Source: JBGLNJ01 sp041300525 | GTDB taxonomy: Bacteria; Chloroflexota; Anaerolineae; Fen-1058 | Direction: 5' to 3' | Length of the DNA: 64,000 nucleotides | Assembly: GCA_041300525.1 (NCBI GenBank) | Contig: JBGLNJ010000001.1 | Span: 248,001 to 312,000 of the forward strand | Part shown: one piece after another, positions 51,034 through 60,121 of the stretch | How positions within the stretch are numbered: position 1 is the first letter of the stretch | How the letters are laid out: every line of letters starts with the position of its first letter | The notes under the pieces: generated by a model | Databases searched by the model: none | What the model was told of the DNA's origin: nothing | The model's input: only the letters and a program-made list of their open reading frames with translations | Made by a program: the position numbers and the translations under genes

Positions 51034-51110
51034 TTTCGTTTACTCCTTTCTGATATTCAATCATGTGATCCTATGGCACGCAGCCTTCACAAGACGGGCA
51101 TGACGGGGAA

Positions 51111-51237
51111 CGCCGTAGCACGCCGACCACGTCCGAAGGCGCCCCGCGAAATGACAACAACTTCCAACCGTGCCAACCACCTATGCCAAAAAGCCGCGTA
51201 CGTGGCGTGGTCGGCGTGCATGTGTTTGCCGTTCGTG
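51111..51237. repeat. Palindromic repeat element right of RelE-type TA (copy B)
   Basis: Terminal inverted arms GCACGCCGACCACG (51118-51131) and CGTGGTCGGCGTGC near the right end match exactly, giving a MITE-like element. Related to copy A at 50431-50573 by shared blocks. Confidence 0.65.
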
Positions 51238-51260
51238 TGTCTGGGGTTCGTGTCTTGTGC

Positions 51261-51950
51261 TTACGATTTTGAATCTTCATACAACGCATTGTACACGACT
51301 CTTGCCTTTTCGAGCAGTTGTAAAACGGTGGGGAATATGCCACCGATTGCAATCCTCTTTTCAACGTAGACAGCATTACGGAGATTCTGTCTGGACTTGG
51401 CAAATTCCGCAAGCGCCTCAACTACATGTTCGCTAGAAGCGCTATCCAAAACCCTAGGATACAAAACCTCACAAATCTGGTCGAGATCCCATCTGACCTC
51501 TTCGTAAAACTCCACCGTCTGTTCTGAGAAGCCACTGTAGGTCTGCGCGTTTGGGAGCCGACTAAGTTCAGAGATAAATGACTCCATTGCATCCATTGAG
51601 CGTGGGGCGAGATGATCGCGTCCCTCACCGATCAGGTTCATTAAGGAGTCTGGTTGGAATCCAAATGAGATTCCCGCCTCTTGGAAAATATCACATGCAT
51701 GATTTGCTATTGAAGTGTACGTAAGCCCACGAACCTTTGCCCACTGCTCTTTTCTCTTCGCCTCAATGTATTTGTCCAGGATGAGCAACCCAATAACGAA
51801 ACCGACAAAAATTCCTACGACGCCTGCCAGTAGATTCACAGCAAATCCTTTGGCGTCCATCCAAAGGCCAATTGCACTGGCTACTAAAACCAGTGCAAGA
51901 CTTGCCATTATTGACCCCGTCCCGAACAGCTTGAGAACAGAGAGTCTCAT
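51261..51950 (-). CDS. Hypothetical membrane protein
   Basis: 229 residues from ATG 51950, which has AGGTGA upstream (ATG 51971 does not). Two adjacent N-terminal membrane helices (about 13-33 and 36-58) are followed by a ~165-residue soluble helical domain with conserved-looking W-A-K-V-R and F-Y-E-E-V-R-W segments. I do not recognise a family. AT-rich, in the accessory stretch between TA pairs and the UroD-like gene. Confidence 0.6.
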   Translation of the reverse strand: MRLSVLKLFGTGSIMASLALVLVASAIGLWMDAKGFAVNLLAGVVGIFVGFVIGLLILDKYIEAKRKEQWAKVRGLTYTSIANHACDIFQEAGISFGFQPDSLMNLIGEGRDHLAPRSMDAMESFISELSRLPNAQTYSGFSEQTVEFYEEVRWDLDQICEVLYPRVLDSASSEHVVEALAEFAKSRQNLRNAVYVEKRIAIGGIFPTVLQLLEKARVVYNALYEDSKS

Positions 51951-52057
51951 ATGAAGATCACCTGTCACCATTCAGCGACATGACGCCAAACTAGTATTTC
52001 ACGACACAAACTGTCGTGAAGCATACCTGTTTGGAGTGGATTCCCGTCACTTTGCCG

Positions 52058-53038
52058 TCAATCCACCGCTGCCCTGGCCGCCCGCAGGTTCGACTCCGGC
52101 GTGGTGACGAGTGTGACGCAGCCCGTGCCGATGATGAGCCGCCGCCCGCCGGTCTGCGCGACTGCGTCGGCGATCTCGCGCCGCACGTCGTCGGGCGTGC
52201 CGCGCAGCATGGTGGAGTCACGGCCCAGCCCACCGCACACCGCGCCCTTGACCTTGGGCAACGCATCCCGCAGGGTAGGGGGCGTGTCGCGGTCGTGCCA
52301 ATTCCAGACTTGCACGGGATAGTCTGCTACCAAGTCAAACATCACGTCGTTGCCGTGCAGGTGCAGCACATTCAGCCACAGCCCTTTCGCCGCCTCCAAC
52401 ACGCGCAGGTCATACGCCTTGCCGAACTCGGCGTACTCGGCGGGACTCGTCACGGCGCAACTTGCGTGTTGAATGGCATAAAACAATCCTGCGATGCCGG
52501 TCTTGCGAGCTTCTTCGATGAAGCGGATCGTCGCCTGCGTGATTTTTTCCAGCCCGGCCTTGAGCGAGGCAGGTTGCTCACGCATGTGAACAAAGGCGCG
52601 GTTGCCGGCCAGGTGCTTGGCCTGGCCCAGCGGCGTAAAGATCGTTTGGATGAAGGGTACATCGTCGCCCAGGTCGCTGTGGATCAGGTCAAGGCATTTG
52701 AGTTGCGCGCCCAAGAAACCGGCGCGCGGGTCGAGGTCGGGGAGACGCTTCCAATCGTCGGGCGACTGGACGGGATAGTGCGTATAGATGCGCGTGCCCT
52801 CTTCATTGCCACGCCACTCGTCGCGCACACCCCAATCGGCCACGCTAAAGCTGGAAGCGGGTGTGACCTTGACAAAGTCAAAATCATAGCGGCGCTGAAA
52901 GCCGACGGCAGATGCGGCCAGGTCTTGTGGCCGGTGATCATCGCCGGGAAAGTGACGCCACAGGGCGACCGGCACACGGTCGGTCGCCTCGCCGCGCCTC
53001 GCCGCTTCGAGTCGCTCACGTTTGGTCAGTGTGCTCAT
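52058..53038 (-). CDS. UroD-family methyltransferase-like protein
   Basis: 326 residues; start overlaps the TPR gene stop. TIM-barrel uroporphyrinogen decarboxylase fold with the N-terminal R-V-P-V-A-L-W and the late H226-L-H228-G ... C307 ligands. The H-x-H/C ... C pattern is the zinc site of corrinoid-dependent methyltransferases (MtaA/CmuA group), not of true HemE, which argues for methyl transfer from a corrinoid protein. The corrinoid protein at 11746 in this window is broken, so its partner, if any, is elsewhere. Confidence 0.83.
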   Translation of the reverse strand: MSTLTKRERLEAARRGEATDRVPVALWRHFPGDDHRPQDLAASAVGFQRRYDFDFVKVTPASSFSVADWGVRDEWRGNEEGTRIYTHYPVQSPDDWKRLPDLDPRAGFLGAQLKCLDLIHSDLGDDVPFIQTIFTPLGQAKHLAGNRAFVHMREQPASLKAGLEKITQATIRFIEEARKTGIAGLFYAIQHASCAVTSPAEYAEFGKAYDLRVLEAAKGLWLNVLHLHGNDVMFDLVADYPVQVWNWHDRDTPPTLRDALPKVKGAVCGGLGRDSTMLRGTPDDVRREIADAVAQTGGRRLIIGTGCVTLVTTPESNLRAARAAVD

Positions 53039-53388
53039 TCTTCTAATCCCTTTAACGCCGAACGAGTCATACGCCGCATCATGGTCGCTTTGGCGACGTC
53101 ATTGCTCGCCTCGGCTAACGCCAATGCTCTTTCGAACGCTTGCCGGGCGCGTGCCTTGTCGCCTTTTGCTCTGGCCGCCACGCCCAGTCCGTACTGTGCG
53201 TCAATGGATTGGCTGTCCAGTGACGCAGCTTGCTCGAATACCTCCGTCGCCTGGTCAAACTCATGCCGGCTAAAGTGGCTCCACCCCTTGTCCACAAAAG
53301 CCACCGGGCTAGTGGGGTGCGCGGCAATCTCTTGTTGATGCGCTGCGAAAAAATCGGTGGGCGCTTCTTCGATCTGTTTCTTGGTCAT
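53035..53388 (-). CDS. Small TPR protein
   Basis: 117 residues from ATG 53388, which has GGAGG 8 bases upstream; earlier in-frame ATGs lack one. Two to three tetratricopeptide repeats at about 28-98 (G-W-S-H-F-S-R-H-E-F-D-Q-A, Y-G-L-G-V-A-A-R-A-K-G-D). Coupled by a 4-base overlap to the UroD-like gene, so it may be an assembly or regulatory partner. The 235 bases upstream (53389-53623) hold no gene. Confidence 0.78.
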   Translation of the reverse strand: MTKKQIEEAPTDFFAAHQQEIAAHPTSPVAFVDKGWSHFSRHEFDQATEVFEQAASLDSQSIDAQYGLGVAARAKGDKARARQAFERALALAEASNDVAKATMMRRMTRSALKGLEE

Positions 53389-53623
53389 CTTAGCCTCCAT
53401 TGGTCGGATCAGATTCACAATAGCTAGATTCTACTCCGAATCCAGCGACAAATCAAACCCTGAAGCCACCGGCTTGATGGCACGGGGCACAGTTCAAGGC
53501 GTGCTCTTGGACGTCACCTGTACCTCGCCGATCCACACTCGATCCGCCCTACCACCTCCGACAGATGTGACCGGCAAGGTTAAATTTGTCGGCCAACCAG
53601 GTCGCGTCGTCTACCGGACTAGA

Positions 53624-55720
53624 CTATTTGACCACCTGCACTGGCGTCAATTCCACCGAATCTCCGCCGGCAACCGGCGCGCGAACTGATGTCACCGGCG
53701 AATACAGCCCGATCCGGACGCGATACGCGCCGGCCTGTGCATCGCCGGGCAACGCCACGCGATGTGTCTGCACAAACTCGTCGCCGACGTGCAGCGTCTC
53801 CGGCGCAACATCCAACCGGTCCTCTTGCGAGATCAATTTGCCATCCAGCCCCAACAAATGCGTAAACATCACCAGCGGCGAATCGTCTGCCCGCGTTACG
53901 CGCCAATACGTCAGCACGCGGATGGAATCTCCAGGCCGAGCCTCTGTCGGGCGGACTTGATAACCGATCAATACCCACCGCGCCCCGAAATCATAAGCGC
54001 GCGTTCCGCCGGCGGTGGCCTGCGCGTGAAGCGCGGACGCATCACGTATCTCATAGGCAATAAAAAGCGGACGGCCATCGGCCAATCTGACCTCCCGCGT
54101 CAATGTAGTTGAACCCCAAAACATTTCACGAGTGACTTGATTGAATGTCACCGGGTTCGGATCACGGAATGGAACCCAATATGTCATCGGCCCCGACGGA
54201 TTCCATACCAGCGCGCGCGCCGGGTTGAACCAGCGCGCATCGGTTCGGCGCGAGGTCAACGAGAGGCCCACTTTCATCCACGGGTTGTAGTAATCCACCG
54301 CCGTACCGGCAAAAGCCATGTCGCGCAACTCGGGATGAGCGTCGGCGTAGCGGCCCATCGCGGTCACCGTCGCCTGATGTTCCCAGCGCACCGGGTCGGC
54401 TCTATTCCACACGCCAAAATAATCGCGCACGGTCAGCCCCGCGTTTAGAGCGACTAGGACCGCGATTACGATCACGGAGACTGCCGACTCGAGTCGGCCA
54501 TCACGCGCGACAAAGCCTGGCGGTCCACTGTGGCTCCGCTGGAGCCACAGACGCGGGCGAACCGACACGATGAAAGAGACAAGCGCATCCACTCCCAGGC
54601 CGACCAGCAAGTACGCTGCCGGCTGCGCCAAGATCGCATGACTGGTGCTGGCGGGCGGCCAGCTGAGCAGTATCGGCGCCAGCCCAGCTCCAAGCCAAAG
54701 CAACACCGAGGCTGTGCGGCTCTCACGCCAGCGTTTCAACGCGATGAGGATTCCTGACAAAAACACGCACACTGTAAGTGGGTCAAAGATAGGGCGGCCG
54801 GGAACATTGTACAGCCACTCCGAGCCGCCACGAAACGCAAACATACCGATAGCGGCTAAAGCGTAATTGCCTAACGGCGCAAGGTTGCCTTGGCGCAGCG
54901 CATCGAGTGGGCCGGACACTTGTTCGACACGATTCTCTGCTTGTGGATGTGCGATGAGATAGCTGACCAGTGGCGCGGCGATCAGGCCGGCCACGACGAC
55001 GAGCAAGACGAAAGTCCATGCCTGCCGTCGCAGTTGTGCATGATGGAACACCGCGAGATAGATCAGGTACCCCGACATCCACAGTGGCAACATCCGCGCC
55101 GCTGGATAAGTGTAAATAGCCGATCCCAACAAGATGCCTGCCACACAAGCGCCTCCCCACCCTCTACTCTTTTCCCGTGGCACACAGGAAGGAAAAGTCT
55201 GCCACACTATCCAGACCGCCACGGCCACAATGGCAGGCAGCGCCATCAGCCGCAGCCCCAGTCGCGAGTAAAAAATCGGCCAGAACGACACAGCGCATAA
55301 AGCCGCAGCCGCGAGTCCCGCGCGACGACTCCATGCGCGCCGCCCCAGCGCGTATAGGACTGCCACCTCGACCAGCCCGAAGGCGACCGAGGGGAAACGC
55401 AGTGCCAGGTCATTCCATCCGAACGCGGTCAACGTCGCCGCTTGCAGGTATTGGTTGAGAGGCTCTTCGCCAAAGTTTTCGGGAAAGTAGAGGGGGCGCT
55501 CGCCGCTCATGACGCGGCGAGCCATCAGCGCATCGTAGGCTTCATCGAAGCGCGGGCCGGGCGGCGCATCGCGCAACGCGACGATGCGCATCGCGGCGGC
55601 AATGAGCATCACGGCCGCCATAATCAGGATGTAGGAGCGAGGCTGGCCCTCGCCTCGTGACCACGCTGCGTTCATGCGATATGAGACCGTTCCGGGGCGC
55701 GGGCTAACATCCATCGTCAT
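53624..55720 (-). CDS. PMT/ArnT-like membrane glycosyltransferase with C-terminal beta domain
   Basis: 698 residues, ATG 55720 or 55714. Many membrane helices from about residue 29 to 430. First extracellular loop has F-D-E-A-Y (acidic pair D59/E60), the catalytic signature of GT-C family PMT/ArnT enzymes, then E-E-P-L-N-Q-Y. Residues about 440-570 are a soluble region and about 575-698 a beta-sandwich (R-P-T-E-A-R-P-G-D-S, L-G-L-D-G-K, G-D-E-F-V-Q-T-H) shared with the genes at 43166 and 55750. Transfers sugar from a polyprenyl carrier to an outside acceptor (family knowledge). Intact, unlike the 43166 relative. Confidence 0.85.
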   Translation of the reverse strand: MTMDVSPRPGTVSYRMNAAWSRGEGQPRSYILIMAAVMLIAAAMRIVALRDAPPGPRFDEAYDALMARRVMSGERPLYFPENFGEEPLNQYLQAATLTAFGWNDLALRFPSVAFGLVEVAVLYALGRRAWSRRAGLAAAALCAVSFWPIFYSRLGLRLMALPAIVAVAVWIVWQTFPSCVPREKSRGWGGACVAGILLGSAIYTYPAARMLPLWMSGYLIYLAVFHHAQLRRQAWTFVLLVVVAGLIAAPLVSYLIAHPQAENRVEQVSGPLDALRQGNLAPLGNYALAAIGMFAFRGGSEWLYNVPGRPIFDPLTVCVFLSGILIALKRWRESRTASVLLWLGAGLAPILLSWPPASTSHAILAQPAAYLLVGLGVDALVSFIVSVRPRLWLQRSHSGPPGFVARDGRLESAVSVIVIAVLVALNAGLTVRDYFGVWNRADPVRWEHQATVTAMGRYADAHPELRDMAFAGTAVDYYNPWMKVGLSLTSRRTDARWFNPARALVWNPSGPMTYWVPFRDPNPVTFNQVTREMFWGSTTLTREVRLADGRPLFIAYEIRDASALHAQATAGGTRAYDFGARWVLIGYQVRPTEARPGDSIRVLTYWRVTRADDSPLVMFTHLLGLDGKLISQEDRLDVAPETLHVGDEFVQTHRVALPGDAQAGAYRVRIGLYSPVTSVRAPVAGGDSVELTPVQVVK

Positions 55721-55749
55721 GCGTTATCCTCTTGCGCCCAGTCATCACG

Positions 55750-58233
55750 TCACTGCTTGCGCCGAACTTGCACTCGCACTGGCAGCACGATGCTGTCGCC
55801 GGCCGGGTTGCCACCAGCGTCAAACACCGGCGCTCGAACGCCGTCGTTCAGCGTGTATAGGCCGACCCGGATCTCGTATTCACCCGGTGGGGCATCGGCT
55901 CGGACGCGCACGACGCTTTCGGGCGTGGCGTAATCGTCCCAGACGTATTTGTCGAGCGGCCAGAGCGTCGTGGGAAAATCGCCGGGATTGAGCTTGTCGC
56001 GCAGCGGCTGGCCCCACAACGTGTCGCGTGGATTGACCAGGTGCACGAACACTTGATAGTTCACGGGCACGGGTGCGGTCGCCTTCCAGTAGAGCGTGAG
56101 CGGGAATGTGCCGCCCGCCCGTACTTGCAGTTGGGGCAAGTCGAAACCCAACAGTGCGATGACGTGTGCCAGGTCGGAAGGAGTTGTCCGGGGGGCAATC
56201 TTGTATTGCGCCACGAGCGCCTCTCCCGGCGGCGAAGTGACACGGAAGCATGTCTCGCACCGATCCACAACCCCGACCTTGACCAGCGCAAACACGGCAA
56301 TCACGCCAAGTGGTATCCACGATGCCCTATCCGCTGCCCATCCTTTGCGATTAGAGATTCGATCTGCCTCCTGCTGCGTGCATCCTGCATCTTGCGTCCC
56401 GTGCTTTGCGCGTCTTGCATCCTGCGACCTGTTACTTGCGACTTGCCTGACCATGAGCCACGCCAGAACCAGCAATGTCACTACACTAGTCACTGCGCCC
56501 ACTGTTCGTGGCAGGGTTGACCCAAACTCGACGCGCACCTCGTGCGTACCGGCGGGGACGGGAAACTCGATCAAGCCCTGCGGGTCGCTCGGCGTAATGG
56601 GCACAGGTTGATCGTCCACCGCTGCGCGCCAACCCGGAAAATCGAACGTCAGCACGCGCGCGACGAACGGCTGCGGACTCGTCACGGTGAAGCAGTCGCG
56701 CGTTGGGCCGTGCTCGACGACGGCGGCGCTGGCGCTCTGTGGCAGTGTCGTGTGGTCGAACTTGTCTACTTGGCCGCGCTCGTACGAGGCGATGAGATCG
56801 GCATTGGCGGGCGGCTCCGACTTTACCGTGGACGGGATAAAGTCGCCGGTCGAGGTTGTGCCGAGCCAGCGCCCCTCCTGCTCCACGCCGATGATGCCGC
56901 GCGGCGATGTCGGCCACGGGTCGGCGCTCCACGCGGGTGGATACATCGTCGGCAGCGCCAGAATCAAAATCGCCAGCAGCGCCGTTACGGTGATGCCTTC
57001 TTTCGCCCATTTGAAGTTAGGTAGCAGGTATTGGGTATTGGCCCCCGCGCACACTGCTAATGTTGCCGCGGCAGGCCCCAACAATCGCCAGGGAAATTGG
57101 ATGAATGGCATCAGCGGCACGTGTTCCCAGATGAAAGCGGAGGGTGAGAGCATCAAGAAAATCAAAGCCGCCGAACAGAGAACAAAGAACAACAAGAGCC
57201 GCGCCTGAGGCTCACGCCGGAAACGAATGACGAGGGGAATAGCCAACAGCGCCAGGAGCCACTGCGCCAGTCCCAAATTGCGAATATACTTTGGGGCCGT
57301 CGCGCCCAGGTCGAGCGCGGGCGAGGCCGCGAACAGATCGCGCCAGGCGACAAAGTGGTTGTGAAAGTCAAACTGCCCCGGCCCGACGACATTGAGATGC
57401 ACGGCGTTGCGTTCCAGCACAAAAGGCAGCCAGTAAATTGCCGAGAGGCCCAGGACAAATGTCAAATGACGAATGACGAGCGACGAACCCCCTAAAGAGG
57501 GAGATTGACGAAGGGTGGTTTTGCGTGACCAATTGGCAGAGAGTTGCCAGAGCATCCAAGCGACGAGGATGACGCTAATGACAAGCGCCATCAGAGCATG
57601 GGTCAGGATGAGCGCGGCCCACAGCGCCACCCCGATTGCAGATTTTAGATTGCCAAAAGCTCGCCACACTCTTTTGGGCGTTGCAGATTGGCGTTCTCCA
57701 ATCTCTAATCTCCAATATCCACGCGGAGCGTCCAATATCCACAGAAGCCATGGGAACAACGCCAACGCAAAGAACTCGGCCAAGTCGCCGCGCGTGTGCG
57801 GATCAATGAATAGCAGGTACGGCGAAAAGACATACGCGGCAGCGGCGACGACGCCCGCGCGCTCGCCCCAGTTGGCGCGCACAAAGACATACATCCCCGC
57901 TGCCGCGCCGAGCAGGCCCAGGATGAACACGGCTTTGACGGCAGTCACAATATCCAGCCCCACCAGCGCGATGAGGTTGGCGAGGTAATACGTCAGCGGG
58001 GAATAGTAATTAAAGATGGGATAACCATAGCCAAGCCACAGGTCGGGCGCCCAGCGGACATAGCCCGCGCCTCCACGCAACGCCTCGCCGAGCTGCGCCG
58101 CGCGAAAAACGTGCAGCTCGGCGTCCGTGTTGCGCGGCAAGCCGGGACGCGCCAGGAACGGCCAAGCAGCCAGCGCGGTGAGCGCAAGGACAATGGTGAT
58201 ACCGAAGACGATGTTCCAATGGTAGCGGTTCAC
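55750..58233 (-). CDS. Large polytopic membrane protein with C-terminal beta domain (PTPS-related/GT-C-like)
   Basis: 827 residues, GTG start. About ten membrane helices in the first 430 residues with N-T-D-A-E-L-H near 36-42 and Y-G-Y-P-I-F-N-Y-Y-S-P-L, a pattern of the 6-pyruvoyl-tetrahydropterin-synthase-related membrane family, probably GT-C-like. A late helix about 580-600 precedes the same beta-sandwich as in the 53624 protein. At least three segments look like inserted repeat DNA: residues about 173-205, 240-255 and 605-640. The middle and last are coded by stutter repeats found elsewhere in the window. Function unknown; likely envelope glycan work with its neighbour. Confidence 0.78.
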   Translation of the reverse strand: MNRYHWNIVFGITIVLALTALAAWPFLARPGLPRNTDAELHVFRAAQLGEALRGGAGYVRWAPDLWLGYGYPIFNYYSPLTYYLANLIALVGLDIVTAVKAVFILGLLGAAAGMYVFVRANWGERAGVVAAAAYVFSPYLLFIDPHTRGDLAEFFALALFPWLLWILDAPRGYWRLEIGERQSATPKRVWRAFGNLKSAIGVALWAALILTHALMALVISVILVAWMLWQLSANWSRKTTLRQSPSLGGSSLVIRHLTFVLGLSAIYWLPFVLERNAVHLNVVGPGQFDFHNHFVAWRDLFAASPALDLGATAPKYIRNLGLAQWLLALLAIPLVIRFRREPQARLLLFFVLCSAALIFLMLSPSAFIWEHVPLMPFIQFPWRLLGPAAATLAVCAGANTQYLLPNFKWAKEGITVTALLAILILALPTMYPPAWSADPWPTSPRGIIGVEQEGRWLGTTSTGDFIPSTVKSEPPANADLIASYERGQVDKFDHTTLPQSASAAVVEHGPTRDCFTVTSPQPFVARVLTFDFPGWRAAVDDQPVPITPSDPQGLIEFPVPAGTHEVRVEFGSTLPRTVGAVTSVVTLLVLAWLMVRQVASNRSQDARRAKHGTQDAGCTQQEADRISNRKGWAADRASWIPLGVIAVFALVKVGVVDRCETCFRVTSPPGEALVAQYKIAPRTTPSDLAHVIALLGFDLPQLQVRAGGTFPLTLYWKATAPVPVNYQVFVHLVNPRDTLWGQPLRDKLNPGDFPTTLWPLDKYVWDDYATPESVVRVRADAPPGEYEIRVGLYTLNDGVRAPVFDAGGNPAGDSIVLPVRVQVRRKQ
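56386..56424 (-). repeat. 39-base dispersed element, intragenic copy 2
   Basis: Minus strand begins CAGGATGCAAGACGCGCAAA; differs from 46323-46361 at two positions. Read here as ...S-Q-D-A-R-R-A-K-H-G-T..., a different frame from copy 1. Flanked by AAGTCGCAAGTAACAGGTCG-like stutter. Confidence 0.85.
57453..57495 (-). repeat. TTCGTC-type stutter inside the large membrane gene
   Basis: Minus strand reads TTCGTCGCTCGTCATTCGTC followed by ATTTGTCCT. Matches the family of the hairpin at 12458-12490 (CTTCGTCGTTTGTCTTTCGT). It encodes S-S-L-V-I-R-H-L-T-F within a loop next to a membrane helix. Confidence 0.65.
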
Positions 58234-58320
58234 GTCGGTGTCTTGTTCTCACCACCAAGACGCAAAGAGCGCAAAGAATAAGAGATACAACTTGGCGCCC
58301 CTCGTATCTTAGCGGTTCGA

Positions 58321-59073
58321 TTAACGGGACGACGACTTGCGTTTGGCCGGTGGTTTGCGCACGGTGGTTCGGCGCGTCTTGGGCTTTTGCAGCACCGTGA
58401 TTTTTTCTTCGAGCGATTCCGTCCGCGCCGCAAGCTGGTGCAGGCTGCGCTCGATGCGCTCCACGCGCGCTTCAAGCGTTGACGATGGCGCAGGAACCGC
58501 CGCAGCCGATGTAGCTTCCGTAATCGGTTGAGCCGCCACAGGTTGCACGGCGCGTGCGACGGGCGCAACAGGCTGAGCCGGCGCTTTCAATGCCGCGATG
58601 GCACGCTCGATCTGATCCAGCCGCTCACTCGTCCGCGCGCGCAGATCGGCGGACTCGGCCAGCAGTTGCTCGACGCGCGCCTGCGAAAGCCACGCCTCGG
58701 TGGCCGCCGCATGGTCTGCGGCGCTATCCGGCTCGCCGATGGGCAGGAACGTGCCGTCCTCGCGCCGCCCCACTGCCACGACGCGCACGATGGCATCGCG
58801 GTTCAGCGCGCCGTAAATGTGCGGGAACAGAATCCCGCCCGAGTTTTCGTAATTGACCGGCGCTGTGACCTTGCGCTCGTCAATCATCAGCAGCAGGAAC
58901 TCGCCCGGCACGCGACGGTAGATCGTGTCCGCTACCAGCAGCAGGCGCTCTTCGCCTGTGGTGCAGTGAATGAACCCATCGCGGTCAAACTCGCGCGGGC
59001 GATAGGGTTGATCAGCCGGCAAGCTGTTATAATAATCGGCTGGTGTCAGGTGGTAGATGATCTTGAGTTCCAT
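58321..59073 (-). CDS. DUF952 protein with coiled C-terminal extension
   Basis: 250 residues, ATG with GAGAGGAG. Residues about 1-115 match DUF952 (I-Y-H-L-T, D-G-F-I-H-C-T, E-N-S-G-G-I-L-F-P-H-I-Y-G). The rest is low-complexity Ala/Pro sequence followed by heptad-like helix (about 195-230) and a basic Lys/Arg tail. DUF952 function is unsettled (glutathione-S-transferase-related in some notes); the long tail is unusual for the family. Confidence 0.85.
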   Translation of the reverse strand: MELKIIYHLTPADYYNSLPADQPYRPREFDRDGFIHCTTGEERLLLVADTIYRRVPGEFLLLMIDERKVTAPVNYENSGGILFPHIYGALNRDAIVRVVAVGRREDGTFLPIGEPDSAADHAAATEAWLSQARVEQLLAESADLRARTSERLDQIERAIAALKAPAQPVAPVARAVQPVAAQPITEATSAAAVPAPSSTLEARVERIERSLHQLAARTESLEEKITVLQKPKTRRTTVRKPPAKRKSSSR

Positions 59074-59110
59074 CGGTTTCTCCTCTCAGGTATTGCGGAT
59101 TCGCCAATTC

Positions 59111-60013
59111 CTAATCCCCAATCCCCAATGCCTTGTCAAAAAACGCAATCACTCGCCTCTCATACTCTTGCGGCGCGACGCCGATGTACTCACCGTGACC
59201 CGCGCCGGGGACAATCCACAGTTCCTTGGGCTGCTCCGCAGTATTATACAACAGTTCCGCCCCGCCCCGCTCGGCTTCGTGTTCGCCATAGATCAGCAGC
59301 AGCGGACGCGGGCCGATGCGGCTGATGTCCGTCACCGGGCTGACCTGCGTCGGATCCACGCCGGTATCGAGCCGGTAGAACGTCACGACTTGCCATTCGA
59401 CCAACCGGCGCACCAGGGGGGCCTCGCCGCCGTGAACGATGTGCTGCGCCAAGTTGTGAAAGCCACCTTCGGCGACGACCGCGCGGATGCGCTCGTCGCG
59501 CGCTGCGCCGCGAATGACGATCACGCCGCCTTCCGAAAAGCCCAACGCGCCGATGCGCGTTTTTGCATCCCGACGGCTGAGATACTCGACGGCGCCGAGC
59601 AATTCATTCGTTTCCACATAGCCGAGCGAATTGTGCGCGCCAGGCACATTGCACTGGCGCGAGTCGTACATCAGCAAGCCATAACCGTGACGGGCCAGGA
59701 TGGCGGCATCATCAAACATCCCGTCGCGTGCGCCGCCCAAGCCCGGCACGAGCACAACCACTGCGCCATTAGACGACGGGACGTACCAGCCGTGCGCCGT
59801 CACGCCATCCGGCGTCTGAAACGTCACCTCCTCAAACTGTGTGATGCCGATGTCAACCGGTGTGCGGCTGGCGCGGCTGCAAGGCGTGCGCGTGAACATG
59901 CCGGTGTAGAGATAACTGATGCCGGTCAACACGAGCAACGGGATCAGAGCCAGCATCACCGCTGCAAAGATCGCCAAGTTCAGCCAATAGCGCGCGCTGC
60001 GTTTCATCGTCAT
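59111..60013 (-). CDS. Membrane-anchored alpha/beta hydrolase
   Basis: 300 residues (ATG 60013 or 60007). One N-terminal membrane helix about 12-36, then an alpha/beta hydrolase domain with oxyanion segment V-L-V-P-G-L-G-G, nucleophile S160 in G-F-S-E-G-G, and a late G-A-G-H-G. Similar to BAAT/FrsA-like serine hydrolases with the active site outside or at the membrane. The final L-G-I-G-D and the bases after the stop come from a GGGGATT-type stutter repeat (59100-59132). Confidence 0.86.
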   Translation of the reverse strand: MTMKRSARYWLNLAIFAAVMLALIPLLVLTGISYLYTGMFTRTPCSRASRTPVDIGITQFEEVTFQTPDGVTAHGWYVPSSNGAVVVLVPGLGGARDGMFDDAAILARHGYGLLMYDSRQCNVPGAHNSLGYVETNELLGAVEYLSRRDAKTRIGALGFSEGGVIVIRGAARDERIRAVVAEGGFHNLAQHIVHGGEAPLVRRLVEWQVVTFYRLDTGVDPTQVSPVTDISRIGPRPLLLIYGEHEAERGGAELLYNTAEQPKELWIVPGAGHGEYIGVAPQEYERRVIAFFDKALGIGD

Positions 60014-60034
60014 CCATTTTACTCTATCCGCGCC

Positions 60035-60074
60035 AAATAAAAAAGGACAGGAGACTGACGGTTCCCATCCTTTT
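60035..60074 (-). terminator. Terminator of the antitoxin-like gene
   Basis: Minus strand AAAAGGATGGG and CCTGTCCTTTT arms (two wobble pairs) around a 12-base loop, then TTATTT. Located 48 bases after the stop at 60122. Confidence 0.5.
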
Positions 60075-60121
60075 AGGTCTTTAGGCGCGAGAGTCGAACC
60101 GCACGCTGGCGTTTGATCCGA

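Noticed and set aside
60083..60120. tRNA-like GGTTCGACTCTCGCGCC string on the minus strand
   Set aside because: Only a T-arm-like piece; no acceptor, D or anticodon stem fits around it.
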